Under the pieces are notes generated by a model that saw nothing but the letters and a program-made list of their open reading frames with translations, did not search any database and was not told the DNA's origin. From Stephanodiscus triporus (Eukaryota; Bacillariophyta; Thalassiosirophyceae; Thalassiosirales; Thalassiosiraceae), in contig JALLAZ010000328.1 in assembly GCA_036939755.1 (NCBI GenBank), positions 1-16,920 of the forward strand: a stretch of DNA of 16,920 nt, read 5' to 3'. This document shows, one piece after another, positions 1-11,300 of this stretch (positions within the stretch are counted from its first letter, which is position 1; the number at the start of each line of letters is the position of its first letter). Made by a program: the position numbers and the translations under genes.

Positions 1-120
1 GTTGATGGCACAAGGTCCAACGATGCAACAATCAAACAAAGTGACAAATAATGGCAACGGCTGGAGGAGAGGTGAAGAGGGCAGTGAGGGCGAGGGGTAG
101 AGCGGCGCAACAACTATATA

Positions 121-138
121 TATTTTTGTTCAAAAATA
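121..138. repeat. 18-nt near-palindrome
   Basis: TATTTTTG and CAAAAATA are perfect 8-bp inverted arms around a TT centre. A smaller inverted pair follows, GGCAC at 152-156 and GTGCC at 166-170. Function is unknown. Such AT-rich palindromes occur by chance in intergenic DNA, so this is only a description. Confidence 0.4.
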
Positions 139-441
139 GCTGTGCTGCGGCGGCACTAATTTTTCGTGCCCTCGATGGTATTTAATCTAGCCGAGTTGAA
201 GAGGAGTCGCCCATGACGTGGGCAACAAGTGCGCTCCTCGGAACGGGCGTCTTCCGGGCGTGGGCGGCTCTCTATGCCAACGACGCCCATGCTGGTGTCG
301 ATGTTTGTATGGGGAGTGAAGTCAATTACAAAAAACTAGGTCCTCTATTCTCTAGCATTACTCTTTCGGGACTCAAAATCACTGAATTCGGCAATTCTCT
401 ACTTACATCTTATCTTACGTGGATTCCTAGTACCATACATA

Positions 442-473
442 GGGGGACTGTTTGTCCCCCAATTCCCAATAAA
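442..473 (+). repeat. GC hairpin followed by AATAAA and an A run
   Basis: GGGGGAC (442-448) and GTCCCCC (454-460) form a perfect 7-bp stem with a 5-nt loop. Eight bases further on comes AATAAA (468-473), which runs into an A tract to 479. This could mark the 3' end of a + strand transcript starting outside the window, or the tail of an old retroposed copy. The sequence alone does not decide between them. Confidence 0.35.
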
Positions 474-687
474 AAAAAAGATAGACCGGACCAGTCTGGC
501 GAGACTTATATCGCCAAAATTATCGCGATATTTAAGCGACATTTTCGTTCCCGCCGGAAGAAGAGTGCCATCGGATGATGTAGGTAGGAATCGGTGGAAA
601 ACTTTTAGTAGAGAGGTGAGCGGTAAGCGCCGAATAAATCGCACCGTCTATTTTATTTTCGAGCCGCAGGAGTCGACCCAATCAACC

Positions 688-1980
688 ATGGGAAAATACG
701 TCCAGGTAAGTCCCCCCATCCATTTGATCATCCGTCTCGCTGCCGGTGCGGCGGAATATCGTGGTTTGATTGACGCGGAGAGATGCCTCTGTTGACGTTT
801 TGGGGGGAACCATCGTAGTCACACTATTATTTCCTTTCGTCGACGGAGTTCTAACTTCGAATAGCATCCCTCCCACCATCCCTCCTCTTCCCCTTCCCTT
901 CGCAATCCCTTCGCCATCCCCCGCTCCCTTCCTTCGCCTCGGCAACGAACGACGAATGACCGATCGACGACTGTTCACGATCGCCCCAACCCCACGATCG
1001 TTGATTGATCGTTAATATAACATGGGACGTGCGGTGCCCAATGGCGAAACGGGAACCCGCCCCCCTCGGCTCGTTCTCTTTTTCATTAAACCCACGATTG
1101 CGATGCCATATATTATTTTTTTCCCCTCCCCGAAAAAAATAAAAATGGATAATGCAATGGCCGAAATCCCCGCTTTTTTTTTGGTCTCACACCCAACGAC
1201 GACGAAAAAAAAACAAAAATACAGGCGCAACGCAAGGGCAAGTCCCCGGTCTTCAAGGCGCACGTGCGCACCCGCAAGGGGGCGGTGAAGCTCCGTCCCA
1301 TCGACTACGCCGAGCGACGGGGATACGTCCGCGGCGTGGTCAAGGAGATACTCCACGATCCAGGACGCGGCGCGCCCGTCGCGAAAATCCAGTTCCTCAA
1401 CGCGTACCGCTTCAAGCGCGACACCGAGCTCATGGTCGCGACCGAGGGGATGTACACCGGGCAGTTCGTGTACTGCGGCAAGAAGGCCGCGCTCACCATC
1501 GGCAACGTCCTCCCGCTGAGGCAGGTGCCCGAGGGGACCATCGTGTGCAACGTCGAGGCGCGCGTCGGCGATCGGGGCGCGTTCGCGCGCGGGTCCGGCT
1601 GCTTCGCCGTGGTCATATCCCACGACGAGGACAAGGGCACGACGCGCCTACGGTTGCCGTCGGGGGGGAAGAAGACCGTCGCGTCCGGCGTACGGGCGCA
1701 GGTGGGGGTCGTGGCCGGGGGGGGACGCACCGACAAGCCGCTGCTCAAGGCCGGGAGGGCGTATCACAAGTACGCCGTGAAGCGCAACTGCTGGCCGAAG
1801 ATTCGCGGCGTGGCGAAGAATCCCGTGGAGCACCCCTTCGGCGGCGGGAACCACCAGCACATCGGCCGTCCGTCCACCGTGAGCAAGATGGCGCCCGCCG
1901 GTCGCAAGGTCGGGCTGATCGGGGCTAGGCGCACCGGTCGCCTTCGCGGGGTGAAGAAGCTCGCGCAGGACAAGGATTAA
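688..1980 (+). CDS. RPL8: 60S ribosomal protein L8 (uL2), two exons
   Basis: This is the universal large-subunit protein uL2, which binds 23S/25S-type rRNA near the peptidyl transferase centre and helps join the subunits. The coding sequence joins 688-705 (MGKYVQ) to 1225-1980, giving 257 residues, the length I recall for human RPL8. Exon 1 ends CAG before GTAAGT and exon 2 follows ACAG, in phase 0. Recognisable uL2 blocks are DPGRGAP (53-59), [52 protein letters not shown] and the signature [16 protein letters not shown]. In that signature His216 sits where human RPL8 carries the histidine hydroxylated by NO66. The C-terminus [10 protein letters not shown] is also typical. The exon is strongly GC-rich (36 of 60 bases in 1381-1440), as expected for codon bias in a highly expressed gene. 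It is convergent with the BEACH gene. The exon-1 join is inferred from splice consensus and family length and fits both. Confidence 0.95.
706..1224 (+). other. RPL8 intron 1 (519 bp)
   Basis: GTAAGT donor immediately after codon six and ACAG acceptor before GCGCAACGC. At 519 bp it is five to seven times longer than the other two introns in the window. It carries a C/T-rich stretch (about 865-945), a run of T at 1174-1182 and an A-rich end (1204-1219). I looked for a hosted box C/D snoRNA, common in ribosomal protein introns, and found no RTGATGA/CTGA pair. A regulatory role, such as intron-mediated enhancement, is possible but not shown. Confidence 0.85.
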
Positions 1981-2354
1981 ATGTATCATTATTTTAGTAC
2001 CTTGGGTTAGGCCGCGCGTTTTGTTTTTATACCTCCTATCGCGGTAGTAAAGGATAATAATTATCGCTCATGGCGATGATGAGCTGCTTTCGTCGTGCTT
2101 GTTCCACCATGATATCGCGGACATACATGATGAAGATGGCATACTACTCGCCCCCGGCCGACTGCAGCAAATCGATAATCGTTTCTCGTATCCACAATTA
2201 AAGCGGCCCAGATACGTGGCGGTTGGGACGAGACGCGACGCGTCCTCCCCAGTCACCAAAGCTCGGGCAACTAAATTTTAACAAACATGACATTTTTTTA
2301 GCATTATATTTTTTTTAGCGACCTACAATCCCTGTCTTCCCAGTGTACAATTGA
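1981..2354. other. intergenic region between convergent genes
   Basis: This 374-bp gap separates the stop codons of RPL8 (+) and the BEACH gene (-), so it should contain both 3' UTRs and polyadenylation sites. No canonical AATAAA is obvious close to either stop. A/T-rich runs at 2291-2319 are plausible 3'-end sequence for the - strand gene. Two ATGATGA motifs (2076-2082 and 2127-2133) resemble snoRNA C boxes, but no CTGA D box accompanies them. No gene is called. Confidence 0.5.
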
Positions 2355-5300
2355 TCAGTTGTCTCCTTCGGATAGTACCTCCGTGATGAACGCACTCAAT
2401 TCGCTCGCATTTAATTGATCAAGCTTTAGAGTCGTGCATGCACTCATCTTTCCAGATTTGTCCCCAACGAGGAGGGTATCCATTTTATCCCCGGATATAG
2501 CGAGCGCGGTGATGGGACACGAGTGAACTCGTTCCGGCAATATGTGCCGTAGGACCAATCGCTCACTGTCGTAGTCTATTCCCCAGAGCCTGACGCATCC
2601 ATTCATATGGCCCGACACTGCAACGATTCCCAATTCCATCCACTCCGGACAGTCCGTTGAAATCGCACAACTGGGCATGTCATTGCCATCGAACTCTTCA
2701 TCTAGGGATTGCTTCGCAACCAGATTTCCATTAATATCAAAAACGCGAAGAGTTGAGTGCAGAAGGGTGACGATGTTGCCATTCTTGTTGTTGATAGAAA
2801 CCGACTTGGCAGGAAAGCATTTTGCGAAGCCGTCATGGACAGAGCACGGATTACTCGGGGTGTGATTCAGCTGTCTTACAAAAGTCAGCCTACGAAGATC
2901 CCATACGAGGATTTTCCCATCGGCACCACCGGTCACAATGGTGCCGAATGTTGTGCTAACATCCAAGCACGTTATCCTGCCACCATCATGGCCGCAGAGA
3001 GTCGCTTGAAGTTGCATGTTCTGGCCATTGTACTTCCATACCCTCACAGTTGAGTCGATACAGCCGGTCACGAGCCACAAGCCATTCAAGGATGGCTTTG
3101 CCACACTGATTGGGCCTCTATGCATACCATCGTGGATGCTCAACACTTTGTCCACCTCTCTTTGACGCGCGGAAGTCACCGCGGCATGCACACTGACACC
3201 ATTATTCGGCTCGCCGAATCTGTAATATTTCTTCGACGGAAGAATGAGGGCGCACGTTCTGCCAACTCCAACTAGCTGGCCCTTCACGAGGCACATGTCT
3301 CCCACAGAAGAATCGATCTGACCTGCCATGCCAACCTTGCACGTGTCAACGCTGTTCACTCGTAGATATACACGTTGAGGAGCACCCACGACGCAAAACG
3401 GAGGCGTGAGTGACGACAGCGATGATAATGAGCTCAAATCTAACCCCTTCTCTTTGAATGCAGCGACAACAACTCGTTGTGGAAATGGCTTGCGCTCAAG
3501 ACGGCTGGGGGTTTGGCCAAAATTTTGAATTTGAGCAATTATGGACTCGCGTTCAACAGTGTCCTCGATGGAGTCTAAGTCAACTTGACCTTCATAGGTA
3601 ACATGGACAAATGCATTCAGAGCTTCTACTGCTTCCTGACCTCGCTGCTTGTAGCCAAATATAAGGTCTAACCATTGGTGCAAATTTCGACTAACATAAT
3701 CACTCTCAAGGGCCTAATATCACGAAGAGAAAACACGAATGAGATATGACAGAGCCCATTTAGAGGAGACATTGATGTAGATCGTACCTGGCGATGTATC
3801 CTAACAAATCGTTTTGGGTCACCTTTTGCCCAGGGGGGTAACGTCAAGTCATGAACGGTTTTCCCGGCCTGAGTAACTCCGAAATCAAACATGTTGCTAT
3901 TCCGATCGATTGAAGGCATTAGATAGTATGAGCGAGGAACATTGAGAAGGGAGCGATAAGAGCAATGCTTAACCACGATCGGCCACACACAGCAACTCAC
4001 CTGTTGACCAAAAAATCTGGGAGGTAAAAGAACTCTGGTATTAACTCTCTTACATCCTGGAGATTTTCAGAGCTTGCACTTAACCAACTTGATCCAATAT
4101 TATGGAAAAGTCGATCAGCTACATCAAACTTTCCACCTTGGAGCGATAATGCCAGCCGTGAAAATGGCTCCAGACGCATTAGGTAGTGCAATACATAAGC
4201 CGCACAAGAGTAATGAGTTCCATAGTGAAATGGAGGTGGGCCATCGCCCATTTCATAGCTTTGCTTGAGGGATTCATAGCGATCTTTGAATTGCAATGCA
4301 CGGGCTTCACGCTGGGCTCCCATTGGCTTAGACAGATCTCGATAAATTGTGGGATCATTAAGATCAAGCTCTTCGCTCTCGTAATCAGCGAGAACCCATG
4401 GAAATACAGGATACTGCGTCAGATCATTATACGTTCTCCCTGCAAATGAGTTCATGTGCATGATAAAATCAAAGTTTGTGATCTTTCCCTGAATCCATTG
4501 AGTTGTGATTTTCGCACGAAGGTTGTTCATGAATTTTTTGTAATTGATGGATGTGCTTCCACCCAGAACGTTCGAGCTGAAAATGCTACTCGGAAGTGGT
4601 GTAGACAAAACCTTGGACAAAACTTCTTCTCGCTCCTCATTAGTGGAGAATGCAATGAGAGTCCCATTTCGATGAACATCGTAAAATTCGAGAGCATTTT
4701 GTTGAAGCTGATAACGACGGCGATAAACTGAATAGAGGTCACTGAATGCAATTCGTTGGCTTCGGTGTTGGTAAGTGATTTCATCTTCAGACGACTCTTG
4801 AGTGGACTTCTCTTTTCCCTTTATCTTTTCAGGTGGCTCGGGATTCTCTGAATTGCGCTGTCTGATATTGACTTGAAAACTGGTTGTTTCTTTCTTCAAA
4901 CGCTTAATTTCCCCCTGCAAGCCATCGCCATCAGTTTGCTCGAACCCATCAACAACATAAAATGCATTACGACACCAAAGCAGTAAAGCCTTTCGGACTT
5001 CAAGTCCTGTACACCTGCTGACGTTGTAGGACTTTTCAGGCCAGTCGCCTGCTTTCAAAAGGCCAGTGATGAGGTCATAACTCGAAGCAGCAATGTTTCC
5101 CTTCTCTCCTTCATCCATGTCAGCTTGCTTCTCTTTTACGTCACCACTGTCTTCGTTCTTTTCATTGAGGTCGTGTTTGTCAATTTCTGAGGGATTCACC
5201 GACTGATCTTCTCCCGAGATAGTTTGAGCAGCAATTTCAGAAGTGTCGGCATCGTTGACTTCATCCTCCATAATTTCATCGTCGTCGAATTCTTCAATTT

Positions 5301-8300
5301 TCTGCAAAGAAGAAATATTCATCTTCTTAAGCAAGTCAGCCGTTACTTCCATTTCGACTGGAGTTATTATCCCAGAACCCTCATGTTCGAGCAAATTTCC
5401 TGGTTCCTGGTTTTCGACTGGCTTTTCATTTGCATCCTCAATGGCTCTTAAACCACTTTCATCTACATACTGGACATTGTCAACTTTTTCATCAATATTG
5501 TAAAGGCCATGGAATTCGTAATTGGGGAGTAAACGCCGCCGTTGCCGTTCGTAGCCCTCAGTAAGATCTAGTTTCCACCTTTTTACTATTTCGATTGAAG
5601 ACATAACAAGACTGTCCGAATGCCCATCGTTGCCGTCATTTGTATCGTTCTGCTTCTTCGACAGAGAAGAAACCAGAATTGACTTGGAAAAAAGGGGTGA
5701 CTCGTCGAAACTGACGCCACCTTCCCAAATGGTGCACGAACCCTTCAGCTGTCGCAACAGAAACTTCCACTGCATGGCCCCGGATGATAAGTCATCAAAC
5801 CCTTGCCTTTTCCAGAAAGCATGACTCTCGGCGGTTGCGTCATGTGATCGATGTGCAAGCTCGGCACGTTCAAGACCTCCCAAGATAGTACGATCAGATG
5901 AATCTTGGGATGTAAGCTTTAGTAACATGAATTTTTGCTCATTTTCGATGGCTTCTTCCGGTGTGGCTGCAGCAACATTGGAAGTGATGGTCATGCGTGA
6001 AGCTTGAATATGAATGCCATGAAAGACTGCGGCAACCTGTTCTTGATTGCGCTCTAGCCACTCGAAGAAGGATGCATACTTCATTTTCCCTTGGTATGGA
6101 TGATCTCTTTTGTGTGCCGCTGATCCAACATTTTCAGCAATAGTTGTGGCTTCATGTGCCACGAGCAACGCTCCGAAGCCCCCACGATTCATCAAGTCTA
6201 TTGAAATGCGATGATCGCCGCGTGGAATATCTGTGATTAACAACTCCGACATAATACCACGTCTTCTCTGTAGCAGAGAAACGACAACAACAACTGCTTG
6301 CTCACGGATGTCTCTTCTGCTATCAAGGAGCATGCTATGAATTTCAGCCATCAATGAAACAACAAACGCCCTGTCAGGTTCTTCGATTATTGGAAGGTCG
6401 GGGTAGGTGCAAGCAAATGAAGCTGGGCAACATCGCGTCAGACTTGCGGACTGCCACAATGGAAAGAATCGGGTAGAAGGTGCGGGTGGAGGATACGCGC
6501 TTTGCCTTCTCATTGTCCCATGACTGCCAAGTAGATTCGATGGAACAAGAAGAAGTTGTCGCATACATTCACTGATTTTCGTTAGCACTGCCAATTTCAA
6601 ATCATCATCCCCTTCATCATATGCTCCCGCTGGTCGACTACGACGTAAAGCTGTCAGGCATGTCAGGCGGGCAATATGAGCGGCATCGGCAACCAACAAA
6701 TTTTGGTCATCATTGACCAGAGTTCGCGATGCGTATGTGCCACTTGCTGTGAGGCTGTTTAATGTGAGCAACACAATGTTGACTGCCTCAAGAACTGGCT
6801 CGGATGTGAAAAATCCCGCCATCAGCCTGTCCAGCAACACTGAGCTAACTCCAATGCAATTTGCGATAGCAATAGGCTCACCACGCTGCAACGCATCCTC
6901 AACCACTGCACTACAATGCTCAATCAGAACTAAATGGAATGCTTCTACTTGATCAGGGGATGCATGGATGGGAAAGGATCGGAATAACGCACTGACGAGT
7001 GGGGCCGCAAGTGGCCCTTGCAACACAGCATGAGACAGAACAAGGTGCAAAAGTTGAACCATCCCAATGCCAGTACCTTCGCCTTCATCCGGTTTCCCGA
7101 CAAATCGCTCTGTCGGTGTTTGAGATGAATTTACCTGACATAAGCTTCCCCGGCGATATATGCCTCCACGACCACCTCCTTGCAACTCATCGGGCCATTC
7201 AACATATTGGTCAGCATCCGGTTCGCTAGGCGTGATGGGTGAATCATCTGTGGTCATTGCAAAAATGGAGTTTTGCAATTTCTGCAGCTTCTCGTCGTGC
7301 ACCAGACAGAGCGCTTGCGCCAATGGTTCTAAGAAATCAGGCGTCCGACAAAAGTTTTGAAATGAGGCGGAATATGCATGTCGATGGCTTAAAAGTTGTA
7401 GGACAGCCTCGTTAGTATTGCGAGCCTTGCGTCCCATCTCATTATCAAATGATGCCAACTGTATGTTACGCCCAAGACATTCAGCGAGTAATGCAAATAT
7501 ACCGCAAGATGGGTCAGAGTGCCCTCGTTGACTTCGCGCTTCGTTGATCAAATCAGCTGCATCACTTTCAGCGTCGAACACATCACAAAGCAGCTTCGAA
7601 TCAAGAGCAGCAAAAGATGGTAGATGTAAAATGGGGGCGTGCAGCAAGTGGCTGAGCATAGGCAATATGATACTAGGGCACGTAGAGAACTTCGGGATGC
7701 TCAGAACAAGAGGTGCGAACCCCCCTGCTGCCTCAAAGGAAGTGGCAAACTTTCGAGAATTCTGTATCATGAGAACCATGAGGCGTAGCACAGCTGATGC
7801 GGATGCTTCTTCTCTACAACCCTCTAGAATGCAAGCAAACCAAACGGGTGTTAAAATACCAGCAAACGCAGAGAGAAATATCTGCGCTTCCTGATGCTTC
7901 GGGTGATGCGCTGATTCGCTTGATGCATTGTTAGCAGACCGGCGGTCGAGTTTTCTTCTTGCAACCGCACCAGTACCCCCAGAATGCGGCTCAACAGTTG
8001 ATTCTGTTGGGCCCTCGGCATCGTGTGAAAGCTTTGAGTCATCTGTTACAATTTCATTTACGCCATCAACAACTAACTCTTCAAGGAGACGTAGGAGGTA
8101 AACACGAGCAACAGACCCCGGCGCAAGCTTTTCTTGCCCCGCATAGGCCGTGCTTTGAGGTATTCGCGTGTCCTTCTGATGGGCATCTGTGGTTAATTCC
8201 TGTATGCTGCCCCCCGTGATAGACACGGTATATATCGCCGCTCCCGCGATAGCTTCAAGGTCGCCAGGAGTGAGCATGAAAGTTAAAACCCTGCGGAGCA

Positions 8301-11300
8301 ACGTCTTGCAACTAAGAAGCATTTCATTCTCAGCATCACAGCCTGAGGCTACCCGCGACACTAATGGCGGTTTTGCGAACCAGCCATTTTTCAGAGCAGC
8401 TGAAGCGGCAGCCCCGGGCCTGATGGAAGACCCATCTGAAAGAGTTCGGGACATTTTTTCCGGAGGATCATCTGCTTTTGAACCCATCGCTGCGGCAGAA
8501 GCCCCTTCTGCGAAAAGCTCAGTGGCTTCGAGCATGAGATGCAGCGTCCAACTGATAATGCCAAGTAAATGAAGCCGTCTTGAGTTAAAAGCGGCGTGCG
8601 TTGAGTGTGCCACCACCAGACCATTGAAATATGTCAAAAGTCGCAATGGTAGTTCGGGCCCAGCGCCGTTAAGATCCCAGACTTGATGGTTCAACAAAAG
8701 ATACTTCATAGCATCTAAATCAGCGAACACCCAACGATGGGTTGCCACTTTGGACAATGGGCCTCCAGAATTGTCGCTCTTGGAGTTTTTGGCCTTTGAC
8801 AAATCCTTTTCTTGAACGCCAGGCACAAACCCATGTACGGCAAATGCAAAACATTGATCGAGAACATTGACATCCATTATTCTCTTTTGTCTTAATAATA
8901 AGGCAAGCATACGGTACCCCCCGCCGGCCTGGAGCATTTCCAAATTGGGAGGATGTCTTCGAACACTCTCTCGAATCATCCTCAACGAAAGTGCAAGGCT
9001 AGACGATGACTGCGTGGCGTTGATTATTGGCATGAGGATATTCGGTCCGCCGATCCATTGAACATTATCTGCGAAACAGTTGGGAGAAATAATGCTGGAA
9101 TAACCATAAACCACTGCATCTGTCGAGACGGGACAGCTTGTATTGATCCTTGAAACATTGATGAGACGACGCGCAAATTTATGTCTCATACTGCTGAGGC
9201 CTTGGCAGGAAGATGAAGAAGATGCTCGAAATGCAAAGACGATAGACTCCGGTGGCAATTTGCACAGAAGGTTCAAAGCGGAAAGAGAGTCTGATTCGGG
9301 ACCATCACTGGGACCTCCACCGAATCCACGCTCACGCATGACATGACCAACGGCTTCCATACTAGGCACGTTTCGACGTCGAAGAGCGCTGGCAACACTC
9401 CCCTTTTCGCCATTGTCAGCCAACATGACGAAAGCGGCCGTCGCAGCCGCCGCCAATGATAATCTCTGAGGCCTATCGCCCCAAAACAAACCGGGAAACT
9501 CAGGACCGGCAGTATACATTGCTGTGGCATCACGTAGACTGAGGACAGATGATACTAACAGCGTGGGCCCTAGGTCCCACAGTGGCAGGGAACCCCGCAC
9601 TACGCCACTGCTGGCCAATACTGGGTTGGGTACACCGATGTGAATACGTGCGGCGGGGGGGACATTAAACGCCTCTACCTTGGCTTCTGACTCAACGGAT
9701 CTTCCATCAATGTACAACGTGATGACGGCCTTGCGTCCAAGCATGGAACGCTTGGGAGCATGGTACGTCAGTTGAATATGATGCCAAACACCGGCAGGTA
9801 ATGGAGAAATAGGAAAACACGTCGGTTCCGCTCTACTATTCGACGAGGTCAGGACACAAAACCTTTGCTTGGGTATATCGTACCAAAATGAGAAGAATTC
9901 GTGTCCAGAGCTGCCGTATGAGAATGCCGATTCAGAGCCATCCGATGGCGATTTCTCTATTGGGGGACTTGAAATATCAAACACGAACAGACTGCATTGC
10001 GATCCATCCTTGACTGGATGGTGCTGTCGCATCCAGACGCAGTAGGTAAAACCAGTGCTGACCAACGGACTCCAAACGGCAACGTTTTCGGATGATCGAC
10101 CGCCCTGTGGCGTTGATGGTGATGACCCAGACAATTTCGCTGACGCATCTACGCTCTCAACCTCTAGAAACTTCAGACGTCCCTGCTCGGCAAGTTTGTA
10201 TATACGATCTTCCAGCGGAACTTTTTGCATGTACATGGCAATCGAATTCAAAGAATCACCACCAACTTCGCATCGTGCGACCCGGTCTCCGCGTTCGGCA
10301 ATGACAGAGAGCGTCTCGAGCTGATTGCAGAAGCCAGTTTCACGGGATTGCCATGACTCTGACTTTATGGCGGAGGAATGCTTTTTGTTTTGAATTGATG
10401 AAGATATGACACCAAGACGAATCCGTTTATTCTGGGAAGCCGACGCACCGAACTCCTCATCAACGCTGTCATTCTGGTCAGCCAAAAGTATCGGACCCGC
10501 CATACAGCGCAGCAACGACACAAAGTCGTTGTACGTCATGCTAAACGCGGCAATACGTCGTAGCAACAGCACGAATCTCGAATACAAAAAGTGTGAACGA
10601 TCCTCGAGCATGTGCGCGAATTCTTTTTGTGACGTGAGGCTGGTGCACAATCCAGACGATGCCAATCTCGCGAGCGATGATCCCGCCATGTCATTGGCGC
10701 ATAGACGGAGCAGTTCATCGAATGCATTCTTCGCAAGAGACTTGTGCGCGTCCGTGTCGGGGAGCTGGGTTGTTAACCCAAGGACCAATCTCGTCGCATC
10801 GGCATTGCGGATTATAATTATGTTCTCGCCAGGATTATTGGAATCGGGATTGAAAGAGATTGTGCGCTTACTTGCACCACCTTCTGAGACGAGAGCAAGC
10901 TTGGGATGGATGAGTTCCAACGCCAGGTTCATTACCGTCCGCGCGTTCGTGATGTCCGAGAGGATGCCAACACCCGCAATGGAATTCGCAAATTCTATGT
11001 AAAATCTATACTTCCTCAAGTACAACATATTAGTTGTTGAAGGTGGCACAGATGATGGCATGGATGCATTAGTTTCATCGGTGAGATAGTCCATGGCGAA
11101 ATGGGGTGTGCCCAAATCTCCCAATTGTTTCAAATTACGTGAATTTGGATCAGTAGCCATAGCAAGGAGGGCGAACGCTGACTCCAATAGTTTCATCGTC
11201 GCCAAGGCAACTGGATCATTGTTCGACTCATACGGCTCTTCTTGGTCACAATCATAGTCAGATTCACGAATAACTCCCTCAATGCGAAAGAATAGACGAA

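Larger units (their letters stand above)
1..687. other. upstream region of RPL8
   Basis: No gene is recognised here. The last part, roughly 560-687, probably holds the RPL8 promoter and 5' UTR, because the RPL8 start codon is at 688. I see no convincing TATA box. A 10-bp perfect palindrome, TATCGCGATA, lies at 521-530. Two hairpins upstream (121-138 and 442-460) are listed separately. A 121-codon open stretch from 213 to 578 on the + strand has no recognisable motif and a bland, irregular composition, so I do not call it a gene. The extreme left end, 1-100, is rich in CAA/GGC-type triplets. Confidence 0.5.

Noticed and set aside
213..578. 121-codon + strand frame upstream of RPL8
   Set aside because: No recognisable motif or domain, irregular composition, and it runs through the 442-460 hairpin and the A run.
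1152..1928. 258-codon + strand frame overlapping RPL8
   Set aside because: It runs from the intron into exon 2 in a different frame from uL2 and is Arg-rich, as expected of a shadow of GC-rich codons.
2076..2133. Two ATGATGA motifs resembling box C of a C/D snoRNA
   Set aside because: No CTGA D box or terminal stem at suitable spacing.
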